DNA of 64,000 bases, taken from an uncultured Sphingomonadaceae bacterium (GTDB taxonomy: Bacteria > Pseudomonadota > Alphaproteobacteria > Sphingomonadales > Sphingomonadaceae). The notes under the pieces were generated by a model. It was not told the DNA's origin. It was given only the letters and a program-made list of their open reading frames with translations, and did no database searches. This document shows positions 9,102 through 16,532 of this stretch, in pieces. Made by a program: the position numbers and the translations under genes. The stretch's first letter is position 1. Each line of letters begins with the position of its first letter. The stretch covers positions 124,001-188,000 of the forward strand of contig CANMFX010000001.1 of assembly GCA_947497315.1 (NCBI GenBank). The letters run 5' to 3'.

Positions 9102-11230
9102 ACGCCGTCACCCCTCTTGATGGCGCAAAAGCCGATAGCGCAGACAATATTGTCTCGCGCTTTGCCGTGCCCGCGATCCGCTGCGCCGGGTGCATCTCTA
9201 AGATTGAAAACGGCCTAGCCGGGGAACAAAACATATTGTCGGCCCGGGTCAATTTTTCGACCAAACAGGTCGCAGTGTCCCATCTTCCCGACTTGCGTGA
9301 AGATGCCATCAAGCACAAGATCGAGCAATTGGGTTTTGACGCACAGATATTGGCAGATAATCCTCTGGCCGAGGAAAAAGGCGGTACGGACAAGCTGATC
9401 CGCGCACTCGCAGTGGCCGGATTTGGCATGATGAATATCATGTTATTGTCGGTGAGTGTCTGGTCAGGTGCGATGGGAACGACCCGGGATCTGTTTCACT
9501 GGATATCGGCTTTGATTGCGATACCGGTGATCGGCTATTCCGGTCGCCCGTTTTTCAGTTCGGCCTTCATGGCACTTCGCTATGGCCGCACCAACATGGA
9601 CGTGCCGATCACCATAGGTATCATCCTGGCGACCGGGCTCAGTCTTTTTGAAACCATGACGAGCGGCGCGCATGCCTATTTTGAAAGTGTCGTCATGCTG
9701 ATCTTTTTCCTGCTCGCCGGGCGGGTACTCGACGGCATGATGCGTGACCGCGCGCGCGAAGGGATATCAGCACTGCTGAAACAAACCGCACCGGGTGCGA
9801 TGATATTGGATGAGGATGGCAAGACCCGCTGGGTTACCTCTAAAGACCTTCGCCCCGATATGCGGATGATGGTCGCGGCGGGCGATAATCTCGCTGCCGA
9901 CGGCGTTATTGAAAAAGGCGCCAGCAATTTTGACTTTGCCCTGATGACTGGTGAGAGCGAACCTCAGCACAAAATGTCAGGTGATCTGGTACTTGCCGGC
10001 ACGCTCAACCTGACGGCGCCGGTAACCGTGCGGATTACGGCGGCGGGAGAGGATACCAGCTTGTCCGACATCGCACGGTTGATGGATGAAGCCGGGCAAC
10101 AGCGCTCCTTTTATGTCCGGGTGGCGGACAAGGCCGCGCGCTACTATGCGCCGGCGGTGCACAGCCTTGCCCTGCTTGCCTTTATCTACTGGATGATTGC
10201 TGGCGTCGGCTGGCATCAATCGCTGCTGATTTCGGTCGCCGTGCTGATCATCACTTGCCCCTGCGCCTTGGGACTAGCAGTTCCAGCAGCACAGGTGGTC
10301 GCGTCTGGTGCGTTGTTGCGCAAGGGAGTTATGATCAAGGATGGCAGCGCCCTTGAACGACTGGCTGAGGCCGACCGGGTGCTGTTTGACAAGACTGGAA
10401 CACTGACCCTTGGTCGCCCGGTGCCGCTGAATCTCCATCATCTTTCGCTACCCCAGAAACAGGTTGCGCTCGCGCTCGCACAGGCTAGCAACCACCCTGT
10501 CAGCAAGGGAATCCGAAATGCGCTGCTGGCTGGAGACATCACCCCAGCCAATCTGGATGCGGTTGAAGAAGTGCCGGGCGAGGGTATGTCGGCGTCTTGG
10601 GGCACCGCCCGTGTGGCGCTTGGGAAGCCAGTTAAGGTGGAGGATCATCTTTCCTGCCAATTGACGATTGGCGACGAGCATTTTGCTATAGAATTGCAGG
10701 ATGACGTTCGCCCCGATGCCGTCAGCGCCATTGACCAGCTGAACCAGCTTGGTCTGCCCGGAACCATTATATCCGGCGATAACGCAGCCTCGGTTGCGAA
10801 AATTTCTCGCGCCGTCGGCCTGACGGCTCAGGCAAGCGCCAGCCCCCAGGACAAGTTGCATTTGATTTCGAAGCTCAGTGCCAGCGGTCATAAGGTGTTG
10901 ATGGTTGGCGATGGCCTGAACGACGGCCCCGCACTCGCCGCCGCCCATGTCTCGATTGCGCCCGGTTCCGCCAGCGATGTCGGGCAACAAGCGGCGGACG
11001 CCGTTTTTACAAGCGATTCCTTTTTGCCGGTGGCGCTGGCGGTACAGACTGCTCAGCGAACTATGCAGATTGTCCGGCAGAATTTTGTTCTTGCCATTGG
11101 CTATAATGTATTGGCGGTTCCGCTGGCCTTGACCGGCATGGTCACACCTTTGATCGCGGCCATTGCCATGTCACTTTCATCGCTGATCGTAGTTGGTAAT
11201 GCCTTGCGATTGAACGGAGCTGCAAAATGA
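9098..11230 (+). CDS. ccoI: CcoI/FixI copper-transporting P1B-type ATPase
   Basis: P-type ATPase of 710 residues that exports Cu+ to the periplasm for cbb3 oxidase assembly. An N-terminal heavy-metal domain has C29-AG-C32. The membrane metal site is C387-P-C389 (ITCPCALGL), the phosphorylated Asp is D431 in DKTGTLT, and the hinge motif is GDGLNDGPAL. The start codon is TTG at 9098, overlapping the ccoH stop as TTGA; no better start lies downstream before the metal domain. This slower CtpA/FixI class is distinct from the CopA detoxification pump. It overlaps ccoS as ATGA. Confidence 0.95.
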   Translation: MNAVTPLDGAKADSADNIVSRFAVPAIRCAGCISKIENGLAGEQNILSARVNFSTKQVAVSHLPDLREDAIKHKIEQLGFDAQILADNPLAEEKGGTDKLIRALAVAGFGMMNIMLLSVSVWSGAMGTTRDLFHWISALIAIPVIGYSGRPFFSSAFMALRYGRTNMDVPITIGIILATGLSLFETMTSGAHAYFESVVMLIFFLLAGRVLDGMMRDRAREGISALLKQTAPGAMILDEDGKTRWVTSKDLRPDMRMMVAAGDNLAADGVIEKGASNFDFALMTGESEPQHKMSGDLVLAGTLNLTAPVTVRITAAGEDTSLSDIARLMDEAGQQRSFYVRVADKAARYYAPAVHSLALLAFIYWMIAGVGWHQSLLISVAVLIITCPCALGLAVPAAQVVASGALLRKGVMIKDGSALERLAEADRVLFDKTGTLTLGRPVPLNLHHLSLPQKQVALALAQASNHPVSKGIRNALLAGDITPANLDAVEEVPGEGMSASWGTARVALGKPVKVEDHLSCQLTIGDEHFAIELQDDVRPDAVSAIDQLNQLGLPGTIISGDNAASVAKISRAVGLTAQASASPQDKLHLISKLSASGHKVLMVGDGLNDGPALAAAHVSIAPGSASDVGQQAADAVFTSDSFLPVALAVQTAQRTMQIVRQNFVLAIGYNVLAVPLALTGMVTPLIAAIAMSLSSLIVVGNALRLNGAAK

Positions 11231-11424
11231 GTGGCTTGGCTATCCTGATCCCTGTTGCTCTGTTGATGGGTCTTTCGGGCCTCGCCTTTTTCTTCTGGGC
11301 CATGCGCAACGGACAGTTTGAAGATCTTGATGGAGCAGCACAGCGCGTGTTGATTGATGATGAAGCGCAAACGACCACTGCTCAGGATGATGACAAGATG
11401 GATGAGAATCATGACAAAGTATAA
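11227..11424 (+). CDS. ccoS: CcoS/FixS cbb3 oxidase assembly protein
   Basis: A 65-residue protein with one N-terminal helix (LAILIPVALLMGLSGLAFFFW) followed by MRNGQFEDLDGAAQRVL, the hallmark CcoS region. CcoS is required for cofactor (heme b and copper) insertion into CcoN. It is coupled to ccoI (ATGA) and overlaps the next small gene by 14 bases. Confidence 0.95.
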   Translation: MSGLAILIPVALLMGLSGLAFFFWAMRNGQFEDLDGAAQRVLIDDEAQTTTAQDDDKMDENHDKV

Positions 11425-11659
11425 ACAGCATGGCGCAACCGCGCTTTCAGGGGTCGCGATAGCGATGCTGGCTGTTGCCCCATTGGCACCGGCCAGCGGC
11501 ATGATAAGCCTGTCAATATGCGGCGCAGATGGTGTTACCAGGACTGTCTCCGTCCCAATGGACCCGGAAGGACAGGACGGTGATGATTGCGCGCAGGCCT
11601 GTCACGGCTTTTGTTCGCGCAAGCAGTCTGCGGAAGACAGCGACGAGGCGGACGATTGA
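11411..11659 (+). CDS. Small exported Cys-rich protein at the end of the cco operon
   Basis: Unrecognised 82-residue protein. An N-terminal signal-like helix (ALSGVAIAMLAVAPLAPASG) is followed by a short mature part with C-X-ADG (SLSICGADGV) and C-AQA-C-HGF-C, then a very acidic tail (EDSDEADD). The start at 11411 lies inside ccoS (14-base overlap, with GATGAGAA before it), so it is expressed with ccoS. The Cys spacing loosely recalls the copper-associated DUF2946 proteins, which have a Cys near the N-terminus and a C-terminal Cys pair; that link is a guess. Position makes a metal or heme role in oxidase assembly plausible but unproven. Confidence 0.65.
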   Translation: MTKYKQHGATALSGVAIAMLAVAPLAPASGMISLSICGADGVTRTVSVPMDPEGQDGDDCAQACHGFCSRKQSAEDSDEADD

Positions 11660-11761
11660 CCTGAACAATTTAGGCAGTGGATCGGGCATCAGCCGGATAT
11701 GATGCTTGAATGTTTACAGGCACCGCCTTGCGCTCTTTTGTGTTAACTGCAACAAAAGCAT

Positions 11762-12628
11762 ATGCTCTTTGTCGAACAATATGAAGCTATCATCCGGTTA
11801 ACCGCCTTTGCCGGCATATTCCTGATCATGGCGCTGCTTGAAATCGCAATGCCGCGCAAAACGCGCGTCGCGGCCAAAGGCATGCGCTGGTTCACCAATA
11901 TATCACTGGTCATTATCAATACGCTCGCCCTGCGTCTGATCATGCCGATATTGGCGGTGGGGATGGCTCACTATGCCGACGCGCGCGGTTGGGGACTACT
12001 CGCCGTAGCCGATCTACCCATCTGGATTGAGATTATCATCGCCTTCCTGCTACTCGACATGCTCATCTATGCCCAGCATGTCGCATTCCACAAAGTCCCG
12101 ATCTTTTGGCGCGTTCACAAAGTTCATCATGCTGACCGCGACCTTGATGTCACCAGCGGTGCGCGGTTTCATCCTGTAGAGGCCGTCTTGTCCATGGCTT
12201 ATAAGTTACTTTGTATTGCGTTGATCGGTCCAGCCGCTTTCGCCGTATTCCTGTTCGAGGTCGTGCTGAACGCCGCTTCCATGTTCAATCATGCTAATGT
12301 AAGACTGCCACTTGGCTTTGACCGGTTGCTGCGACTGTTCATCGTGACCCCGGACATGCACCGCGTGCATCATTCGGTCATAGAGCGGGAGACCAACAGC
12401 AATTATGGTTTCTTCCTGACCATCTGGGACCACATGTTCGGAACCTATATTGCGCAGCCGGAGAAGGGGCACGATGATATGACCATTGGCCTGTCCGAAT
12501 ATCAGGACAGCAAGCCAGACAAGCTGATCTGGAGCCTTCTGATACCGTTTTCGCGGAACAAGGATGCCGAAATAAAAACAGGCGGCAACTCCGTCGAAGA
12601 GCGCCGCCCGGTTTTTAAGTCAGACTAA
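11762..12628 (+). CDS. Sterol desaturase / fatty acid hydroxylase family membrane protein
   Basis: Integral membrane di-iron oxygenase of 288 residues. Four hydrophobic segments surround the three His boxes of the superfamily: HVAFH (H-X3-H), HKVHH (H-X2-HH) and HRVHH (H-X2-HH), all on the cytoplasmic side by family topology. The substrate cannot be read from sequence; relatives hydroxylate carotenoids, fatty acids or ornithine lipids. An inverted repeat CTTTTGT...ACAAAAG lies directly in front of the start (11735-11759). It runs convergently towards rpoZ with only 8 bases between them. Confidence 0.85.
   Translation: MLFVEQYEAIIRLTAFAGIFLIMALLEIAMPRKTRVAAKGMRWFTNISLVIINTLALRLIMPILAVGMAHYADARGWGLLAVADLPIWIEIIIAFLLLDMLIYAQHVAFHKVPIFWRVHKVHHADRDLDVTSGARFHPVEAVLSMAYKLLCIALIGPAAFAVFLFEVVLNAASMFNHANVRLPLGFDRLLRLFIVTPDMHRVHHSVIERETNSNYGFFLTIWDHMFGTYIAQPEKGHDDMTIGLSEYQDSKPDKLIWSLLIPFSRNKDAEIKTGGNSVEERRPVFKSD
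12573..12614. terminator. Possible bidirectional terminator inside the hydroxylase 3' end
   Basis: GGCGGC at 12581-12586 pairs with GCCGCC at 12603-12608. On the minus strand this is followed by TGTTTTTA, and on the plus strand by CGGTTTTT. It would end rpoZ transcripts inside the convergent gene. The loop is long (16 bases), so this is moderate evidence only. Confidence 0.4.
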
Positions 12629-12636
12629 TATGCCTA

Positions 12637-12984
12637 TCAGCGACGGCCATATTCATTTGATACGCCAGCGCTCCGCGGTGGGGCAGCAGCGGTAAGGCGC
12701 AACGCCTCGGCAGACTGGCTGATGGAACCAATCTCATCCGGTGTATCATCATCGTCAATCTGCACCTTCTGGAGCGACTGGACGAGGCTTTCTTCCAAAT
12801 CTTTTGGTTTTATCGTTTCTTCCGCAATTTCACGCAGCGAAACAACCGGATTTTTATCACGATCGCGATCGATTGTCAGTTCAGCACCGCCAGAAATCTC
12901 GCGTGCACGCTGCGCTGCAAATAGGACCAAATCAAACCGATTGGTGACTTTATCAACGCAATCTTCAACGGTAACGCGAGCCAT
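12637..12984 (-). CDS. rpoZ: RNA polymerase omega subunit
   Basis: The smallest RNA polymerase subunit, which helps fold beta-prime and forms one ppGpp site. Its 115 residues open with the family signature [20 protein letters not shown] and the [11 protein letters not shown] helix, followed by [14 protein letters not shown]. It is longer than E. coli omega (91) because of an acidic and Ala-rich tail, as is common in sphingomonads. Monocistronic by position; spoT does not follow it here. Confidence 0.95.
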   Translation of the reverse strand: MARVTVEDCVDKVTNRFDLVLFAAQRAREISGGAELTIDRDRDKNPVVSLREIAEETIKPKDLEESLVQSLQKVQIDDDDTPDEIGSISQSAEALRLTAAAPPRSAGVSNEYGRR

Positions 12985-13119
12985 AAGGCGCTCCTGATTC
13001 TCTAAAATTCATGAAAAGAGCCCCGCATCTAGGGTTTGCGCCCGCTTTTGTCAACAAATTGGATCGGCTGACCGGTGCGCTATAGGGTTAAGCAATTGTC
13101 GGTTCGAGGCGAATAATCT

Positions 13120-14358
13120 ATGCGCAAAAACATGGATACCCCTGCAACCCATCCGGTCCCGGACAATAGTACTGCGAGTATTTTTGATGATAGTGAATGG
13201 TTTGACGTCGGCGACAGCAGATTAAAGCCGGTTTATCTTCCAGAAGATCGTTTACAGGCGGTGATCAGCCTTATCGAAAATGCAAGCCACAAGTTGAAGC
13301 TATTTTTCTATATGTTCGAGGGCGACGATGTCGGCAAGATCGTTCTCAATAGCCTTGTCGATGCCTGCAATCGCGGCGTCAAAGTGGAGTTGATGGTCGA
13401 CAGTTTTGGTTCCAACGGCGCGCCCAGGGGGTTTTTCGATCCGCTTGAGCAAGCAGGCGGAAGTTTTGCGATTTTCAGTCCGCGATTTTCGACCAGCTAT
13501 TTTGTTCGCAATCATCAAAAAATGTTGATCGCCGATGACTGCCTTGCTCTGGTTGGCGGCTTCAACATTGCCGATCAGTATTTTGATCGGCATCCGGTCG
13601 ACGAGGACAAGGAACATGACGACACAAGCTGGGTTGATCTTGGCGTCATCATTGACGGCCCCGAAGTCGTCAAGCTGGCGGACTATTACAGCCTGCTGTC
13701 AGATTGGGTGCATAACAATAACGGCAATATCCGGTTGCTGCAAAAAATGGTCCGCCAGTGGGATGCGGGTGATGGCAATTTTCGCTGGCTGCTCGGCGGC
13801 CCAAGCAATCGTCTCAGCCGCTGGGCGGGGGCGATAAAGAAGGATCTCGAGCGCGGCCGGCGACTTGATCTGATCAGTGCATATTTTTCGCCTGGCCAAG
13901 GGTTGCTGCGACGGATTGCCCGCCTTTCCAAGCGCGGCGGCGAGGATCGCCTCATTCTATCTGGAAAAACCGACAATGCTGCGACAATCGGGGCGAGTCG
14001 CCTACTCTATGGCTACTTGCTGAAAAGAGGTGTTCAGATTTTCGAATATCAGCCCAAAAGGCTTCATGTGAAGTTGGTGATCATCGATAATGCAGTTTAT
14101 ATCGGTTCTGCCAATTTTGACCTTCGCAGCCTCTTCATCAATGTCGAACTGATGGTTCGGATCGAGGATCAAGCCTTTGCCAACCACATGCGCTTATTAG
14201 TCGATCAGATGTGCACCGACGCCTTGCCGATTTCCGCCAAATTGCACAAAGCCCGCAAGGGGATACTCAATCGGTTACGCTGGACTCTATCGTACTTTGT
14301 AGTGAACATATTGGATTACACTGTAACCCGGCGTCTGAATTTCGGGGTAAAGAAGTAA
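13120..14358 (+). CDS. Phospholipase D family protein, cardiolipin synthase-like
   Basis: A 412-residue enzyme with two HKD motifs: H132-Q-K134 with D139 (NHQKMLIADD) and H316-V-K318 with D323 (LHVKLVIIDN), each followed by a GG/GS-N sequence (VGGFNIADQ, IGSANFDLRS). This arrangement is that of cardiolipin synthases (ClsB/ClsC type), which condense phosphatidylglycerol or transfer phosphatidyl groups. There are no N-terminal membrane helices, so it would be ClsB-like and membrane-associated. The ATG at 13120 is used; a second ATG at 13132 is possible. Confidence 0.85.
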   Translation: MRKNMDTPATHPVPDNSTASIFDDSEWFDVGDSRLKPVYLPEDRLQAVISLIENASHKLKLFFYMFEGDDVGKIVLNSLVDACNRGVKVELMVDSFGSNGAPRGFFDPLEQAGGSFAIFSPRFSTSYFVRNHQKMLIADDCLALVGGFNIADQYFDRHPVDEDKEHDDTSWVDLGVIIDGPEVVKLADYYSLLSDWVHNNNGNIRLLQKMVRQWDAGDGNFRWLLGGPSNRLSRWAGAIKKDLERGRRLDLISAYFSPGQGLLRRIARLSKRGGEDRLILSGKTDNAATIGASRLLYGYLLKRGVQIFEYQPKRLHVKLVIIDNAVYIGSANFDLRSLFINVELMVRIEDQAFANHMRLLVDQMCTDALPISAKLHKARKGILNRLRWTLSYFVVNILDYTVTRRLNFGVKK

Positions 14359-14514
14359 TATCTGCAGTTGGTCGCACGTCCAGAATCGTTCATCGCAAAG
14401 GTCGGTTTTGCCTCTGTTCAGGGAATGATGCTTACGTAGTAACTATAGTTTGCATTCGATGGCAGCATCCTGTGTTTGATTGCTGTCATTCGAAACAGGG
14501 AATGATTTATTTGT

Positions 14515-15612
14515 ATGATTTATTTTCGCACGCTGATCGTAGTAATTTGTGTCAGTATCCTGACAGCATGCGTCGCCCCATCTCAGGGCCGACCGGTAAC
14601 GCCCAATCAACGCGCGGAAAATCCTTCCCCGCGTTATAATCCTCCGCCACCCCAGCGGGAAAAAGCGGTACCCTCACGTAACCGGCCCAGTCCAGCACTG
14701 GAACGGCAAATAGCCGAATTATGGCGCACCTTTCCGGGCAAAACGGGGATTGCAATTAAAAGCATTGATGGCGGTTGGAGTATCGGCCACCGGGCAGATC
14801 AGAATTTCCCGCAGCAAAGCGTTTCGAAACTATGGGTCGCCATGACCGTGCTCGACAAAGTCGATCAGGGCCGAATCTCGTTGTCCGACTCTATCCGTAT
14901 CGGTCCGGATGACCTGACATTATTCTACCAGCCACTTGCTGCCGAGGTGAAGCGCGAGGGCGCTGTTGTCAAAAGCGTTTACACCCTGTTGGAAAGGGCT
15001 TTGGCTTATAGTGACAATACTGCGAATGATGCATTGCTGCGCCATGCCGGTGGTCCAGAGGCTGTGAACGATTTCATTCGCCGTAGCCGGCTTGGTAAGA
15101 TCAAATTCGGTCCTGGCGAACGGTTAATGCAAAGCCAAATCGCAGGCCTCAAATGGGATCAAAGTCTGTCGCAGGGCCGTAAGTTCTACACGGCTCGAGC
15201 AAATCTGCCGATAGAAACACGCAGACGAGCTCTGGCAGACTATCTTGCTGATCCTATTGACGGAGCCAGCCCCGATGCGATCGTTAATGCATTGGATCAA
15301 CTCGCACGTGGAAAGTTACTGTCGGCAAACTCAACGCAATTGCTGCAATCCATATTGAAACGCACACGCAGTGGCCCAAAACGCCTGAAGGCCGGTGTTC
15401 CATCCGATTGGGAATTTCTGCACAAAACTGGTACAGGTCAGGTTTTGGGAGGTACTTCAACGGGTTATAACGACGTTGGCATCATGACCGCACCCGATGG
15501 TGGCCGCTATGCAGTCGCCGTGATGTTGGGCGACACCACTGCTCCTATCCCTGAACGCATGCGGATGATGCAAGCCGTGACCCGGGCCGTTGCCAGCTAT
15601 CACGGGCGATAG
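14515..15612 (+). CDS. Class A beta-lactamase-fold serine hydrolase, lipoprotein
   Basis: A 365-residue lipoprotein with lipobox LTAC (Cys19), a Pro/Arg-rich linker to about residue 60, then a class A serine beta-lactamase-like domain. The catalytic elements are present: S102-VS-K105, S166-D-N168 and K304-T-G306. I do not see a clear omega-loop E-X2-LN Glu near SDN, so it may be a DD-peptidase-like or acyl-enzyme hydrolase and not a drug-hydrolysing enzyme. Outer or inner membrane anchoring is expected. It stands alone, facing a convergent small lipoprotein gene. Confidence 0.75.
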   Translation: MIYFRTLIVVICVSILTACVAPSQGRPVTPNQRAENPSPRYNPPPPQREKAVPSRNRPSPALERQIAELWRTFPGKTGIAIKSIDGGWSIGHRADQNFPQQSVSKLWVAMTVLDKVDQGRISLSDSIRIGPDDLTLFYQPLAAEVKREGAVVKSVYTLLERALAYSDNTANDALLRHAGGPEAVNDFIRRSRLGKIKFGPGERLMQSQIAGLKWDQSLSQGRKFYTARANLPIETRRRALADYLADPIDGASPDAIVNALDQLARGKLLSANSTQLLQSILKRTRSGPKRLKAGVPSDWEFLHKTGTGQVLGGTSTGYNDVGIMTAPDGGRYAVAVMLGDTTAPIPERMRMMQAVTRAVASYHGR

Positions 15613-15628
15613 AAGACAAACTCCAATA

Positions 15629-15820
15629 TTATTGGGCGGTTTCCGCGTCTCCTGAATCGTCTTCAGGGGAGGTGTTTCGCTCATCGAGCATCTCAGCAGC
15701 GGCATCCAATGCTTCTGCTTCCCCGACCGTTACTCCTCCGGGACCCGGATCATTTTGGGCAGGCCCGCATGACGCCACAAGCAGGAAACCTAAAAAGCCG
15801 TAATATCGAGTCTTCATCAT
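15629..15820 (-). CDS. Small lipoprotein of unknown function
   Basis: A 63-residue protein with a lipoprotein signal and lipobox LVASC (Cys18). The mature part GPAQNDPGPGGVTVGEAEALDAAAEMLD is followed by an acidic, probably disordered tail. The GGVTVGEAEALDAAAEML stretch would form one amphipathic helix; I recall similar short lipoproteins in sphingomonads but know no function. It is convergent with the serine hydrolase gene, 16 bases away. Confidence 0.65.
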   Translation of the reverse strand: MMKTRYYGFLGFLLVASCGPAQNDPGPGGVTVGEAEALDAAAEMLDERNTSPEDDSGDAETAQ

Positions 15821-15887
15821 CTGGTCCCTTTTTGTCTCAATGGAATATCTGCAAACTGGATAACCAAGTTATCGTCTTTATTAACCC

Positions 15888-15920
15888 AAAAAAAGGGCCG
15901 CCCAAAAGGCAGCCCTTTTT
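15888..15920 (-). terminator. Rho-independent terminator after the Ala-rich lipoprotein gene
   Basis: AAAAGGGC (15891-15898) pairs with GCCCTTTT (15912-15919), with an inner GCC/GGC pairing and a short loop. On the minus strand it ends in a run of seven T. It lies 21 bases past the stop of the gene at 15941-16300. Confidence 0.85.
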
Positions 15921-15940
15921 CAATTCATGTCAAAAGCGGC

Positions 15941-16300
15941 TTATTCAACTGCTTTTTTTGCAGCGTCAGCACCTTTGTCGATCATCTTGCCTGCAGCATC
16001 TTTAGCAGCGTCGGCAGCCTTATCGGCAACGCCAGCAGCTTCGTCAGCGGCGTCCGTAGCTTCTTCAGCAGCACCTTCAGCGGCATCGCCAGCTTCTTCG
16101 GTCGCTTCAGCGGCAGCTTCGCCCATGGCGTCTGCAGAACCTTCAGCAGCATCCATTGCGTCATCGGCAGCTTCTTCAGCAGTTGCTTCTGTGCCTTCTA
16201 CGGCTTCTTCAGCACCAGCTTCTGCATTGTCAGCAGCGCCAGAACATGCAGCCAAGCCAAACGCAGCGGCAAGTGCGATTGATGTTGTAACTTTTTTCAT
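15941..16300 (-). CDS. Ala/Glu-rich low-complexity lipoprotein
   Basis: A 119-residue lipoprotein: signal MKKVTTSIALAAAFGLAAC with lipobox LAAC (Cys19), then about 100 residues made almost only of Ala, Glu, Asp, Gly and Thr in repeats such as EEAADDAMDAAEG, switching near residue 85 to Lys-bearing repeats (ADKAADAAKDAAGKMIDKGADAAKKAVE). The pattern predicts one long amphipathic helix or coiled coil with an acidic body and a basic end, recalling Lpp-like spacers or LEA-type proteins. Strong individual terminator and ribosome site suggest high expression. Function unknown. Confidence 0.75.
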   Translation of the reverse strand: MKKVTTSIALAAAFGLAACSGAADNAEAGAEEAVEGTEATAEEAADDAMDAAEGSADAMGEAAAEATEEAGDAAEGAAEEATDAADEAAGVADKAADAAKDAAGKMIDKGADAAKKAVE

Positions 16301-16337
16301 TGGGTAAACCCTTTACTTTTTCCTCAAAAAACCACGC

Positions 16338-16367
16338 AAGCAGATGAAATACTCCCTTGATCTGCTT
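16338..16367. repeat. Inverted repeat upstream of the Ala-rich lipoprotein gene
   Basis: AAGCAGAT (16338-16345) and ATCTGCTT (16360-16367) are exact inverted copies 14 bases apart, 38-67 bases before the minus-strand start at 16300. It could be a regulator site or a 5' leader hairpin. No known consensus was recognised. Confidence 0.35.
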
Positions 16368-16494
16368 ACGAAGCGCCTCATTAACGAGTTGAAAAAGGGA
16401 TAGCAATAATGAACATCCTTAGCCTCTCTTCTCGCAGGTTTTTTTTCTTGGCAATTCAGGAAATTGTGAATCAAGGCCTGAGAAATCTATTAGA

Positions 16495-16524
16495 TTGACT
16501 GCATATAAAGAATTCTTTATATGC
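16495..16524 (+). promoter_or_regulatory. Promoter with 24-bp perfect palindromic operator (SahR-like)
   Basis: Bases 16501-16524 read identically on both strands, with core ATAAAGAATTCTTTAT. A -35-like TTGACT sits at 16495-16500; 17 bases on is TATATG (16518-16523), which puts the start of transcription near 16530. The palindrome therefore fills the spacer and -10, as expected for a repressor site. Its core resembles what I recall of the motif of SahR, the ArsR-type regulator of the methionine cycle in Proteobacteria. Operator call is strong; the SahR name is inference. Confidence 0.75.
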
Positions 16525-16532
16525 CATCCCCA

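Noticed and set aside
16521-16532. Earlier ATG for the ArsR-methyltransferase gene
   Set aside because: It lies in the palindrome and before the predicted transcription start; the protein family starts like MNEILTIFRALADPTR at 16533. It stays possible if an upstream promoter is used.
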